Source of the DNA: an uncultured Bacteroides sp.
GTDB taxonomy: Bacteria > Bacteroidota > Bacteroidia > Bacteroidales > Bacteroidaceae
NCBI GenBank assembly: GCA_945833835.1
Contig: CAMAFR010000008.1
Location: forward strand, 1 to 64,000
Length of the DNA: 64,000 bases
Direction of reading: 5' to 3'
The translations under genes were made by a program, and so were the position numbers. Of the stretch, positions 44,197-56,188 are shown in pieces. A model generated the notes under the pieces. The model saw only the letters and a program-made list of their open reading frames with translations, was not told where the DNA came from and did not search any database. Each line of letters starts with the position of its first letter. Position 1 is the first letter of the stretch.

Positions 44197-45120
44197 ATGA
44201 AATCAATTGTATTTTTTTGCTATGTGATGCTGACGGTTTTCCTGACTGTTTCTTGCAGTAAGTGGACACCCGGTGCTGATGAAGCACCAGCTGAAGCGGA
44301 AGAGCAGCTTCAGCTGGTACCGGTAGAGGTACGCACTACCTACTCGGTGGATGAGCACGAGTGGTCATCTGCCCGCGCTGTCGGGGTGTCTAAGACCGAT
44401 GCCACCCGCATTGCGTTGTCTGTGTTCGATGCTTCCAATGAGTCTGTCTACACGGCTACCCAACGGGCAGCAGATGAAGGTTCCGGCACCTTCAGCCATA
44501 TCCGGCTGGCCCCGGGCACTTATACTTTTGTGGCGGTGGCCCATCGGACACCTACCATTGAATCAGCAGCAGCCAACATCACCTCGCCTACAGTCGCCAT
44601 CCTTCAAGGAAGTGAGTTGCTCGGGGCGGTGTATGCGTGTACGCAACAGGTGACCATTACTGCCAGTAATTTTGATACCCAGTCTGTCGACATGATGCTC
44701 CAGCTTTGCATAGCTGCGGTGAAAATCCATCTGAAAGATGCCCTGCCTGTCGGAGTTCAAAAAATAACGATGACGGTCAATACCGGACAACCCGGTTTTA
44801 CGTCACTCACGTTTAATCCTGCTACCGCTCTTTGTACGGACAATGTTTCTTTTACCCGGACATGGGATGTATCCCAGCACATAGGGACGTCAAATGCCAA
44901 TTTTATTGCCTATGCCCACCTCAATGCCTATCCCAAGACGGTCACTGTCTCCATTTCGGCCTTGAGAGCCGATGATGAGGAGCTGTTTACCCGTACCTTT
45001 AGCAATATAGAGCTGAAGCAGAGCGTTGAGACAAATATTTACACGCACCTCTTCACAGGTGATGCTGCTCCGGAACTGACGTTCGAGGAGTGGTCGAAAG
45101 AAACCGTGACGATAGACTGA
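44197..45120 (+). CDS. FimB/Mfa2-like or fimbrillin-like lipoprotein
   Basis: The 307-residue lipoprotein (signal MKSIVFFCYVMLTVFLTVSC, cysteine at 20) has a beta-rich fold with SDA-like segments: VDEHEWSSARAVG, RIALSVFDASNES and IRLAPGTYTFVAVAH. This resembles FimB/Mfa2 anchors. It follows the similar gene upstream by 22 bases and likely shares its transcript. Together they could be an anchor and minor subunit of a fimbria whose main shaft is elsewhere. Assignment is from patterns alone. Confidence 0.55.
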   Translation: MKSIVFFCYVMLTVFLTVSCSKWTPGADEAPAEAEEQLQLVPVEVRTTYSVDEHEWSSARAVGVSKTDATRIALSVFDASNESVYTATQRAADEGSGTFSHIRLAPGTYTFVAVAHRTPTIESAAANITSPTVAILQGSELLGAVYACTQQVTITASNFDTQSVDMMLQLCIAAVKIHLKDALPVGVQKITMTVNTGQPGFTSLTFNPATALCTDNVSFTRTWDVSQHIGTSNANFIAYAHLNAYPKTVTVSISALRADDEELFTRTFSNIELKQSVETNIYTHLFTGDAAPELTFEEWSKETVTID

Positions 45121-45166
45121 AGGTCCTGTGGGGGCAGTTTGAAAGTTTTCATTACTTTTACACGCT

Positions 45167-45808
45167 ATGGAAAAGCATTTTCAAGAAGAACGTGGCAATA
45201 GTGTCACCCATCTCATAGGAGTCCTTTTTGCCCTTTCGTCCGTCTGGATGGTAGGACCCGCCGCCTCGTTAGGCTGGCGTTGGTCAATGGGTGTCCTGTT
45301 TTTCATTGTCGGCATGTTTCTGATGTTTCTCAGCAGCACCATCTTCCATTGTCTTCCCCCTGGGCGTGCCCGTGAAATCATGCGTAGGTGCGACCACATC
45401 AGCATCTATGTCATGATAGCCTGTTCCTACACTCCTATCTGTGTGTCTGTGGTAGGCGGTGCAGTCGGTTGGACCGTCTTCGCCCTCTTATGGGCGGTCG
45501 CTCTGGGCGGTTCTGTCCATAAAATGGTTGCCATCGGTCGTCATTCCCGCCTGTCTCTCGCCCTTTACCTCCTGATGGGGTGGAGTGTGGTGTTTATCGC
45601 CAAGCCCGTCTATGAGCATCTGTCGTCCTTCTCTTTGCTGCTGCTTTTGGCCGAGGGCGTATTCTATACTGCGGGGACCTATTTCTATGCACGCGATGTG
45701 CGCCGCCACTACCATACCATTTGGCACATCTTTGTCCTGTTGGGTGCCCTGGCCCACTGGGGAGCGGTGTTGACGATTATGCTGAGAGAGATGGCCGAGC
45801 GGGGATAA
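45167..45808 (+). CDS. Hemolysin III family membrane protein (PAQR-like)
   Basis: The 213-residue protein has seven membrane helices and the family histidines and aspartate: NSVTHLIG, SSTIFHCLP, RCDHISIYVMIACSYTP and HTIWHIFVLLGALAHW. Members of the HlyIII/PAQR group are probable zinc-dependent lipid hydrolases (ceramidase-like); hemolytic activity was reported for the Bacillus member but is not general. Not linked to the preceding lipoproteins by function that I can see. A perfect palindrome follows it. Confidence 0.9.
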   Translation: MEKHFQEERGNSVTHLIGVLFALSSVWMVGPAASLGWRWSMGVLFFIVGMFLMFLSSTIFHCLPPGRAREIMRRCDHISIYVMIACSYTPICVSVVGGAVGWTVFALLWAVALGGSVHKMVAIGRHSRLSLALYLLMGWSVVFIAKPVYEHLSSFSLLLLLAEGVFYTAGTYFYARDVRRHYHTIWHIFVLLGALAHWGAVLTIMLREMAERG

Positions 45809-45911
45809 TCGGAAGACAGGGAGCAACCGTACGACCAGTTATGTGAAGGCGGTGGACGACTGAACGGACGTCCAGCCGAGGCCTTACCAGGAGGGGGAAG
45901 GGCACAGAAAA

Positions 45912-45949
45912 AGCGAAGGGGATGTTTTCCGGAAAACATCCCCTTCGCT
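45912..45949. terminator. 38-bp perfect palindrome between convergent genes
   Basis: The left 19 bases (45912-45930) are the exact reverse complement of 45931-45949, with no spacer. As RNA it would form an 17- to 18-pair hairpin. It ends the hemolysin III gene on one side and nifJ on the other. There is no T-run of length on either side, so it is an unusual bidirectional terminator. Confidence 0.7.
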
Positions 45950-45992
45950 ACATATAGTCGGCCGTTGTGTCAGTCAACGGCGGTTCGGGTCA

Positions 45993-49550
<3,558 letters not shown>

Positions 49551-49645
49551 ACAATTACTAAAATTAGTTGATAATTATGTTTTTAAGGATCCGGAAGGGA
49601 AGGCCCTTCTTTCTCCTACCTTTTGTTGCCTGTTTGTCGTCATCC

Positions 49646-50824
49646 TTAATAAAGGAACCCGAAAAGCCAGAGGGGAATCTGGTTGCCGTGTCCCATCTCC
49701 AGTTTGTGCATGGCGTAATAGGTGTTGGCGTTGGGCTTGAATTTGCTGCTTTCGCCACAGATGCGGAAATGGATTTCATTGTCCACCAAGAAGGACGTCC
49801 CCTTGTCCCCTTTGTTCACTTTGTGGTCTTTCCACAGCGAGTTGACGAAAAATGTCTCCCAAACGTCCTGGTCCTCCACTTTCACCGGGTAGATGCTGTA
49901 CATCAGGTTGGTGTTGTGCAGCATGATTTTGGTGGGTTTCTTGGGGAAGACTTCTCCTTTCGGATACACCATGTTGATAAGCCGCGCGTCGGCCAGGTAT
50001 TTGATGTAGTTCATCACGGTGGCGCGCGATGTCTGGATGTCGGTGGCAAGCTGGCTCACGTTGGGAGCCACCGGGCCGTCTACCGCAAGCAAATATAGTA
50101 ATTTTTTTATCTTTGAAAGATATTTCAGCTCAATTTGTTTAATCAATAGGATATCCACCTCAATCATCATGTTCATGGTCTTGAGGAGGTTTTCTGAAAA
50201 GTTCCTTTTTTCCAGAAAAAAGGGATAGAAACCGTGGTGGAGGTAGTCCTGGAAGAAGTTCAGGGGGTTGGTGTATGGAAGGATGCTTTTGGCCAGGTGC
50301 TCATGGTTGCTCAGGATTTCCTCCAGGGTGAAAGGGGAGAAATGGTTGCCGGTCTGCAGGTTCAGGAATTCCCGGAAGGAGAATCCGCGCAGGTTATAGG
50401 ACTTCACGATGCCGTTCAGCTCGGGATTCTCATCTTTGAGGCGCATCACCGACGAACCGGTGAAGACAATCTTCAGATGCGGATAGCGTTCGTAGCAGGT
50501 ACGCAGGTCGTGGCTCCAGTGGGGGAGCTTGAACACTTGGTCAATCAGCAGCACCTTGCCGCCACGCCGCACGAAGTCACCTGCAAATTCCACCAGGCTG
50601 TTCTGTGAGAAATAGAAGTTGTTCATGTTGACGAACAGGCACGAGCGGTCAAAACCGAATTTTTCTTTGGCATATTGCAGCAGGAAAGTCGTTTTGCCGA
50701 CACCGCGTGTGCCTTTGATACCGATCAGACGTTCGTTCCAGTCGATTTCGTCCATCAAGTCCCGGCGCACAGGTGCGTTTGTATGTTCCACCAAATAGCT
50801 GTGTGTTCTGTAAAATGCTTCCAT
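49646..50824 (-). CDS. AAA ATPase (AAA_14 type) with an altered Walker B
   Basis: The 392-residue protein shows a Walker A IKGTRGVGKTTFLL (about residues 36-49) and, in the second position, VLLIDQVFKLPHWSHDL, where the usual acidic pair DE is DQ. KIVFTGSSVMRL follows as sensor 1. The C-terminal half has a winged-helix part (ATDIQTSRATVMNYIKYL) and a DUF4143-like nuclease-fold region (DNEIHFRICGESS). Such proteins are widespread in Bacteroidales, with unknown partners. The start at 50824 matches a full-consensus promoter 20 bases upstream. Confidence 0.8.
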   Translation of the reverse strand: MEAFYRTHSYLVEHTNAPVRRDLMDEIDWNERLIGIKGTRGVGKTTFLLQYAKEKFGFDRSCLFVNMNNFYFSQNSLVEFAGDFVRRGGKVLLIDQVFKLPHWSHDLRTCYERYPHLKIVFTGSSVMRLKDENPELNGIVKSYNLRGFSFREFLNLQTGNHFSPFTLEEILSNHEHLAKSILPYTNPLNFFQDYLHHGFYPFFLEKRNFSENLLKTMNMMIEVDILLIKQIELKYLSKIKKLLYLLAVDGPVAPNVSQLATDIQTSRATVMNYIKYLADARLINMVYPKGEVFPKKPTKIMLHNTNLMYSIYPVKVEDQDVWETFFVNSLWKDHKVNKGDKGTSFLVDNEIHFRICGESSKFKPNANTYYAMHKLEMGHGNQIPLWLFGFLY

Positions 50825-50844
50825 CCCTTTCTTTTACTTCGTTG

Positions 50845-50875
50845 CAAAGATACGAATAGTTCCCAATATTGCAAA
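50845..50875 (-). promoter_or_regulatory. Promoter of the AAA ATPase gene
   Basis: On the minus strand TTTG (forward 50872-50875), 19 bases and TATCTTTG (forward 50845-50852) match the consensus exactly. The intergenic stretch up to 51073 otherwise has no gene that I see. Confidence 0.8.
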
Positions 50876-51073
50876 CTGGAGTTGGCAGATTTTAGTGGCT
50901 TTTTTCGAGGGCTCCCGAGCTGCCTATATATTAAGGTAGGAGTGGGTGGTGGGGTGCTTTCTTGAAATTTCAGCCCTGCCGTTCAAACAAAAACCGCCCG
51001 ACGGGTGTTTCTCCTATAGGCAGGGAGAAATTCCCCGCCGCAAGCATTGTAGAACCCATAAAATATTGGAAGT

Positions 51074-51514
51074 ATGAAAAAGTGGACGATTGTAATGATG
51101 TGTCTGGTGGCGCTGTTCACCCAGACGGCACGTGCCGATGAGGGGAAGCTCATCCCGGTGACCCAACTGCCGGTGGCGGCACAGCAGTGGCTCCGGCTGC
51201 ATTTTGCCGAGAGTAAGGTGACGCTGGCCAAAGTGGAGAACGATTTTTTGTCGAAAAGCTATGAGGTGCTGTTTGCCGACGGCAATCATGTGGAATTTGA
51301 CAGCAAAGGCAATTGGGAGGAAATCGATTGCAAGACATCGGAGGTGCCCGAAGCGGTCATTCCGGACCCTATCCTGGAATATGTCCGTGACAACTATCCG
51401 GACGCTACGGTTGTGAAGCTCAAAAAAGACCGCAGGGAATATGAAGTGGACCTGTCGAACCGTATCGAGCTGACCTTCGACCTGGATTTCCGCTTGGTGG
51501 ACATAGACCGCTAA
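51074..51514 (+). CDS. PepSY-like secreted protein
   Basis: The 146-residue protein has a signal peptide (MKKWTIVMMCLVALFTQTARA) followed by a PepSY-like fold with two related halves. Repeated units are VEFDSKGNWEEID and VDLSNRIELTFDLDFRLVD, and segments LPVAAQQWLRLHF and IPDPILEYVRDNYPDATVVKLKKD. Such proteins are common in Bacteroidales periplasm, with no clear role. It is the gene before the fimbrial locus and has a terminator at 51554-51594. Confidence 0.8.
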   Translation: MKKWTIVMMCLVALFTQTARADEGKLIPVTQLPVAAQQWLRLHFAESKVTLAKVENDFLSKSYEVLFADGNHVEFDSKGNWEEIDCKTSEVPEAVIPDPILEYVRDNYPDATVVKLKKDRREYEVDLSNRIELTFDLDFRLVDIDR

Positions 51515-51553
51515 AGATTGCGAGGGCCGGGAGTCTGTTCCTGGCCGGGGATG

Positions 51554-51594
51554 CCGAAGGCACCGTGGGGGCTACCGGTGGCTTCGGTTTCTTT
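51554..51594 (+). terminator. Terminator of the PepSY-like gene
   Basis: CCGAAG pairs with CTTCGG, and after one mismatch CACCG with CGGTG, followed by a T-rich stretch. Moderately strong. Confidence 0.65.
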
Positions 51595-51619
51595 GTGGGG
51601 ACATGCGGTTATCTGTTGA

Positions 51620-51660
51620 TTTTGTCGTACCTTTGCACTCATGATGACAGATTTCCATCT
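51620..51660 (+). repeat. Left copy of the duplicated promoter and gene start
   Basis: A 17-base core at 51620-51636 including TACCTTTG is identical to 62052-62068. In both copies an ATG follows after four bases, and the next bases stay similar (ATGATxACxxATTTCxATC). The right copy is the start of the ATP-grasp-like gene at 62073, so this left copy looks like a duplicated and decayed start. Confidence 0.7.
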
Positions 51661-51724
51661 CCCATCGTTTGAACCTCTTTTTTTCTGTTTCGATAGGCTA
51701 AATTACCCCCCCCCGTACGGATAA
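51641..51724 (+). pseudogene. Short orphan reading frame after the left repeat, containing a C9 tract
   Basis: A 27-residue frame starts MMTDFHLPSFEPLFF and ends at TAA. Its first residues line up with MITYFNPEND of the protein encoded at 62073. It contains the C9 tract at 51706-51714 as three Pro codons. It may be a remnant of that gene or a leader peptide for the fimbrial operon. A 20-residue product alone cannot be judged. Confidence 0.4.
51706..51714 (+). repeat. Homopolymeric C9 tract upstream of the fimbrial operon
   Basis: Nine C in a row, about 47 bases before the -33 box of the fimbrial promoter and within the short orphan frame. It is the mirror of the G8 tract at 40656-40663 (flanked there by TTACC and TAAAT; here by AATTA and GTACGG). 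Confidence 0.6.
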
Positions 51725-51760
51725 TCAGTGTTAATAACAGATGTTTTTTATTGAAACAAT

Positions 51761-51790
51761 TTTGTAATTGAAATATTTACCGTAATTTTG
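51761..51790 (+). promoter_or_regulatory. Promoter of the fimbrial operon
   Basis: TTTG (51761-51764), 18 bases and TAATTTTG (51783-51790) match the Bacteroidota consensus with a spacer one base short. A palindrome TGTTAATAACA lies upstream at about 51729-51739 and may be a regulator site. The first gene starts at 51807, about ten bases after the expected transcript start. Confidence 0.65.
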
Positions 51791-51806
51791 CGGACACAAT
51801 TATTGC

Positions 51807-52964
51807 ATGACTTACCATTGGATTATGTTTTGTCGGTTAATAGTTTTCATAGCGGTTCTTTACATATTGTCTGGTAGTGAGACTCTGGCACAAACGGTTT
51901 CTGACTCGCTTAGTGTCACCGTGTACTATCCATGTGGTAGCAGTAAGATTTCAGCAGATGCGTCTAACTTGCCCTCCCTCCACGATTTCATGCAACAGTT
52001 GGATTCCGTGGGGCAGTGTGGCTTTGTCCGCCCTTTCGGCCTTTCGGTGGTTTCGTCCACCTCACCCGAAGGAGGCGTGTGGCTCAATCAAAAGCTGTCG
52101 CACAAAAGAAACCGGGCTGTGCTTGACTTCCTCCACCTCCATTCGGAGGTGTTCCGAGCCATCATGGCGTTCACCGAATGCCGGATAGACGAGCGAATCA
52201 CCAACCACCAGCGGCAGCATACACCCCTGTCCAACTATCCTTCGATGCGGTATGCCCAGGTCACCCTGCTGCTCAGAAGCGAAGCGCAACCGCTGGAGCG
52301 GCCATTGGCCACAGTGGTGTTGCCCAACATCGAGGCGGATTACGCCAGGAGCGTCAGCCCCGTGAAAATAGATACGATAGCGTTACTGCCACCGGCAGTC
52401 GGCCACGTGAAGCCTGTCTTGTTCGTAAAGACCAACCTGCTCTACGACCTGCTGACAGGTGTCAACCTGTCTGTCGAGGTTCCTTTGGCGAAGAAGCTGA
52501 CGGTAGAAGCCACCCTCGTTTACCCGTGGTGGAGAAACACTGCCAAGCACAAGACCCTACAGGTGTGCTATGGGGCGGTGACACCGAGATACTATTTCGG
52601 AAAGTCTGACCAACCCTACACGTCCTTCTTCACAGGGCTGACCGTAGGCGCAGGCAAGTATGACCTGCAGTGGACGCGCCGCGGCGTGCAAGGCACCCTG
52701 TGGCACGTGTCGCCGGTCTTCGGCTATTCGCACCACATCGCCAAGAACTGGAAAATGGAATATGCCGTATCGGCAGGCTTCATCCAGACGAAATACACCA
52801 AGTACACGCAGACCGCCGACACGCCCTATGGAGATATAAAGGTGAAGGATTATCCTTGGGTGTCGAAAGTGCTCAACACAGTACTTCCTACCTCGCTCAA
52901 TGTGTCACTGGTATATACATTCACAAAGACAAAAAAGGAAAGGGGCCATGAACGTCAGGAATAA
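51807..52964 (+). CDS. DUF3575 protein, first gene of the fimbrial operon
   Basis: The 385-residue protein has a signal peptide (ending SETLAQ near 29), an N-terminal part with OmpA-like flavour (about 40-150: STSPEGGVWLNQKLSHKRNRAVLDFL) and a C-terminal outer-membrane-barrel-like DUF3575 domain (about 200-385: KTNLLYDLLTGVNLSVEVPLAKK, ATLVYPWWRNTAKHKTLQ, PRYYFGKSDQPYTSFFTG). In many Bacteroidales such a gene leads fimbrial operons and may help anchor or export fimbrial subunits. It overlaps the next gene by 17 bases. An internal ATG at 51825 is an alternative start. Confidence 0.8.
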   Translation: MTYHWIMFCRLIVFIAVLYILSGSETLAQTVSDSLSVTVYYPCGSSKISADASNLPSLHDFMQQLDSVGQCGFVRPFGLSVVSSTSPEGGVWLNQKLSHKRNRAVLDFLHLHSEVFRAIMAFTECRIDERITNHQRQHTPLSNYPSMRYAQVTLLLRSEAQPLERPLATVVLPNIEADYARSVSPVKIDTIALLPPAVGHVKPVLFVKTNLLYDLLTGVNLSVEVPLAKKLTVEATLVYPWWRNTAKHKTLQVCYGAVTPRYYFGKSDQPYTSFFTGLTVGAGKYDLQWTRRGVQGTLWHVSPVFGYSHHIAKNWKMEYAVSAGFIQTKYTKYTQTADTPYGDIKVKDYPWVSKVLNTVLPTSLNVSLVYTFTKTKKERGHERQE

Positions 52965-53997
52965 CCTACATATTATTATGGTGCTGGTCATGATGGCACT
53001 TGTGTCATGCGCCCGCGACCATCTCTACTATGAAACGAGAGGGAGAGACCAGGTGCGGTTCAACATAGACTGGAGCAAGACCGCCTTCTCGCCAGACAGC
53101 AGGGATTATGATGATGACAACAAGCTGAACGGGGTGACGATATTCGCCTTCGATTCGGCCACCCACCGCCTTGTGACGGAACTTCCCCCAGACCCCGACT
53201 GGCACTCACCGGTGGTAAGACTGGATGCGGGGACATACGACATGATTCTGATCAACGACAGCCGTGCGGAATTGCCGTCCATCCAATTTGACACAGAGGC
53301 GCCATTCGCTGATTTCTGTGCCTACCTGGATGCTGACACAGTCTATACAGATTATCCCGACTATCTCGCCGTCTCGACCGTGCGGAACGTCCGTTTCCTG
53401 TCGGAACAGAAAGATTATTATTACGATATGCCCGACAGTTACTATCTGGACGCTGTGAAGCAGGAGATAAACACCGTGCAGCGGGTCGTGACTAAGAAAG
53501 TAAACGTCAGGGTTTACGTCAAAGGCATGAATTACTGTAAGGGGATGCAAGCCTCGTTTATGACAGGGCTTGTCAAGTCGGTCAATCTGTCGACAAGAAA
53601 ACCAGGTACAGAAGAAACGGTCTATGCGTTTAATCTGGTCAACCGCGAGTTCAGGAGCAGCGACCATACCGAGGCCTTGCTCACGCAGGCGTTCAACACC
53701 TTCGGCTTCAACGAGGAGCGCCTGAAGGAGGGAACGAAATTTGAGCTGACACTCAACTTCGTGCTTGTGGACAACAGCATCCACACCGTGACAACCGATG
53801 TCACCCATCAGTTTGAGGAATGGCTGAAGGCACGCTCAATTGACTTGGATCTCGGCCTTGATTTTGACCTTGACTTGGACATTGACATCGCATTGGAGGT
53901 GAAGCTGCCCCCGGCCGTAGAAGCCCCGGACGACGTTGAGGGCATGGCTCCCGAAACGGTTCCTTGGAACGATATCACGCAAATCATCGAATTATAA
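52948..53997 (+). CDS. FimB/Mfa2 (DUF5119-like) fimbrial anchor lipoprotein
   Basis: The 349-residue lipoprotein (VMMALVSCARDHLYYE, cysteine at about 22) has the Mfa2/FimB layout with RGRDQVRFNIDWSKT, LNGVTIFAFDSATHRLV and RLDAGTYDMILINDS. It should sit in the outer membrane and anchor the fimbria. Near the C terminus, residues about 292-315 form an acidic run of alternating Asp and Leu/Ile (IDLDLGLDFDLDLDID). Its start at 52948 overlaps the preceding gene by 17 bases. Confidence 0.75.
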   Translation: MNVRNNLHIIMVLVMMALVSCARDHLYYETRGRDQVRFNIDWSKTAFSPDSRDYDDDNKLNGVTIFAFDSATHRLVTELPPDPDWHSPVVRLDAGTYDMILINDSRAELPSIQFDTEAPFADFCAYLDADTVYTDYPDYLAVSTVRNVRFLSEQKDYYYDMPDSYYLDAVKQEINTVQRVVTKKVNVRVYVKGMNYCKGMQASFMTGLVKSVNLSTRKPGTEETVYAFNLVNREFRSSDHTEALLTQAFNTFGFNEERLKEGTKFELTLNFVLVDNSIHTVTTDVTHQFEEWLKARSIDLDLGLDFDLDLDIDIALEVKLPPAVEAPDDVEGMAPETVPWNDITQIIEL

Positions 53998-54024
53998 TAA
54001 ATTAACAACATAAAAGCTTGCAAA

Positions 54025-55167
54025 ATGATAAAGATTGGATGTTTTACATGTGCGGCGCTGCTCGTGCTGGGCAGCTGTACAAATGAGATCAGCGAAGAAG
54101 GGTTCGTCGATAAGGCAAACACGATTTCGTTCAGTGCGTATGCTTCAAAGACACGTGCAGAAAGCTCTTATTCAAGGGGGGATGTCGATATCGCAACCAT
54201 GAAAACTGGCAGTTTTGGAGTGGTGGGTTATACATCGGATAACAGCCTCTATCTCGGTGAGGCCGGTAAGGCCTGTGAGCAGGTGTGGGACGCGACGAAT
54301 GAAAGATGGGACTATCGCAACGCATCAGATTTGAAGTACTGGCCTAATGGTGGCAATATGGACTTCTATGCTTATTTCCCCTATTCAGCGTCTGGAGATG
54401 TATTTGCGGCATCCGATGCTTCTGGAGATGTCATGACCATCACAAATACAACAGGCAATCAGGATGTTCTCTTCGCCCGTGAAGCGAATGTGTCACGAAC
54501 GGCCTACGTTCCTTTACACTTCCGTCACGCATTTGCCAAGATAAAATTACTCAGCATTCAGGTCAAAGCTACCGATGTCGCTGTGACAGTGTCCAAAGTG
54601 GAATTTCTGAACACATCCACAAAGGGAAAAATCAAAGTTGATAATACCGGAAACGCTTCTTATGCGGCTTCCAGCCCGAATGTGACTCGTGTTTTTGATT
54701 TGTCGTCAGTGACAATAACTCATGAGGATACAGAGGGTGTGGAACTTTTTAATAATGAAGACAATGGCTATGTTTTTGCCACAAACGGCGCGATCCAACA
54801 TTATGTGACTGGTACAGGAAAGTCTATGTGGGATGGCAACAAAGCATCTATTACCGGTACAAATGGAAAGCTTTCAGAATCAGACCTCATCTGCCTCAAG
54901 TTGACTTGCAAGGTAGAGGCTGCTGACCACTATCTGGTAGGTAGTGAAAGTGCAGATGGCGAGATGTATATTCCTATATATGGAACCAGCTCAAATGGGG
55001 CCACCATTTCTGAATTTCTGGCCGGTAGACGTTACACCTACAAGATTGTGATGGAGAGCAACGTCGGTTATAAAGATAATGGCGAACCGATTAAGCTTGC
55101 TCCCATCCGCTTCAGTGTGAACGAGGTACCCGAGTGGAATGATGTAACCGTCACCATTAACCTCTAA
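54025..55167 (+). CDS. Fimbrillin-family (Mfa-like) major subunit candidate
   Basis: The 380-residue lipoprotein (LLVLGSCTNEI, cysteine at about 19) has the Mfa-like_1 pattern: an early Arg for trypsin-like processing (KTRAESSYSRG), SFGVVGYTSD, NMDFYAYFPYSA and the late FRHAFAKIKLLSIQ. The C terminus (LAGRRYTYKIVMES and VPEWNDVTVTINL) fits donor-strand subunits. It is less GC-rich in codon use than nearby genes, which may reflect transfer or expression level. It is the first of several fimbrillins and is probably the shaft subunit. Confidence 0.8.
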   Translation: MIKIGCFTCAALLVLGSCTNEISEEGFVDKANTISFSAYASKTRAESSYSRGDVDIATMKTGSFGVVGYTSDNSLYLGEAGKACEQVWDATNERWDYRNASDLKYWPNGGNMDFYAYFPYSASGDVFAASDASGDVMTITNTTGNQDVLFAREANVSRTAYVPLHFRHAFAKIKLLSIQVKATDVAVTVSKVEFLNTSTKGKIKVDNTGNASYAASSPNVTRVFDLSSVTITHEDTEGVELFNNEDNGYVFATNGAIQHYVTGTGKSMWDGNKASITGTNGKLSESDLICLKLTCKVEAADHYLVGSESADGEMYIPIYGTSSNGATISEFLAGRRYTYKIVMESNVGYKDNGEPIKLAPIRFSVNEVPEWNDVTVTINL

Positions 55168-55186
55168 AGCCAAGTGTGCACAGGCC

Positions 55187-56167
55187 ATGAAGTTGCACCC
55201 AACGATCATACTGCTGTCCGGCATTGTGCTGCTGCCCGGTTGCCATCAGGTGGATGATATTTCCGGAGATGATGTTTCCGGAAATTCACCCATTTGGGTG
55301 TCTGCCGAACCCGTGTCTTCATTCACCAGGTCGTATGTCCCCACAGGCATGTACGACAACTTCAAGGTGTATGCAGCCGCCGAAACAGACGGCACGCAGA
55401 CCATCGTCATGAACGGTTACGATGTGAAGTTCGTGAACAACGATTGGTCGTACGTCACCGAGACCCAACGGCTGATGTATTGGGACAGCCATGCCGACCG
55501 CTACCTGTTCGCCGCCGGAGCACCCGTTGATGCCGTTACGTCGATGAGCGCAACGTCGATGACGCTCCATCTCGAAAACAACACGGAGGGCAGTGTGATG
55601 GCCAGTGAACCGCAGGCGATAGAGCACGGCTCCACCGATTTCGGCAAGACGGTACACCTGCGTTTCGGTTATGCTCACTGCCGGGTTTGTGTGGCTTTCG
55701 TCCAGAACGCCGTCGCAGCGGTAACGGTAACCGATGTCCAACTGACTCCCCATGACTCCATTGCAGGGCAGGCAGATTTGGCCTATGACTACGACTGGAG
55801 CACTACTCCGGCAACGGTAACAACACGGCTGACAACCACCGCAAAGAGTGTCACACCGCTCAGCTTTGCCCCAGTCACCGTTCCTGCCCACACGGAAGAT
55901 GCCGTACTGTCTGACACCAAACACTACTGTGTGCCCGATGTCGCCAACCCCGACAGCTGGACCGTCTCGCTCACCTGCGACGGTGAACGGAAGTCGGCAT
56001 CGTTTGCGAACAGCGAGACATGGCAGGGCGGCAAGAACTACATCTATGTGTTCGACCTGACAGAGAAAAGTGTGAAACTCGTCAAGGTACTCTCGCAAGA
56101 CACCTTCTTCGACTGCAACGACATCGTTCCAGGCGGCGAGTTCTCCAATACCGATATGATTGAATAA
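55187..56167 (+). CDS. Fimbrillin-family minor subunit
   Basis: The 326-residue lipoprotein (IVLLPGCHQV, cysteine at 19) follows the Mfa-like_1 plan with FTRSYVPTGMYDNFKVYAAAE, QRLMYWDSHADRYLFAAGAP and LRFGYAHCRVCVAF. Its C terminus ends DTFFDCNDIVPGGEFSNTDMIE (residues about 305-326), shorter than the main subunit. It is probably a minor or linking subunit. It lies 20 bases after the shaft gene and 21 bases before the first adhesin. Confidence 0.75.
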   Translation: MKLHPTIILLSGIVLLPGCHQVDDISGDDVSGNSPIWVSAEPVSSFTRSYVPTGMYDNFKVYAAAETDGTQTIVMNGYDVKFVNNDWSYVTETQRLMYWDSHADRYLFAAGAPVDAVTSMSATSMTLHLENNTEGSVMASEPQAIEHGSTDFGKTVHLRFGYAHCRVCVAFVQNAVAAVTVTDVQLTPHDSIAGQADLAYDYDWSTTPATVTTRLTTTAKSVTPLSFAPVTVPAHTEDAVLSDTKHYCVPDVANPDSWTVSLTCDGERKSASFANSETWQGGKNYIYVFDLTEKSVKLVKVLSQDTFFDCNDIVPGGEFSNTDMIE

Positions 56168-56188
56168 CCCCGAAAACAGCAAAAGTGT

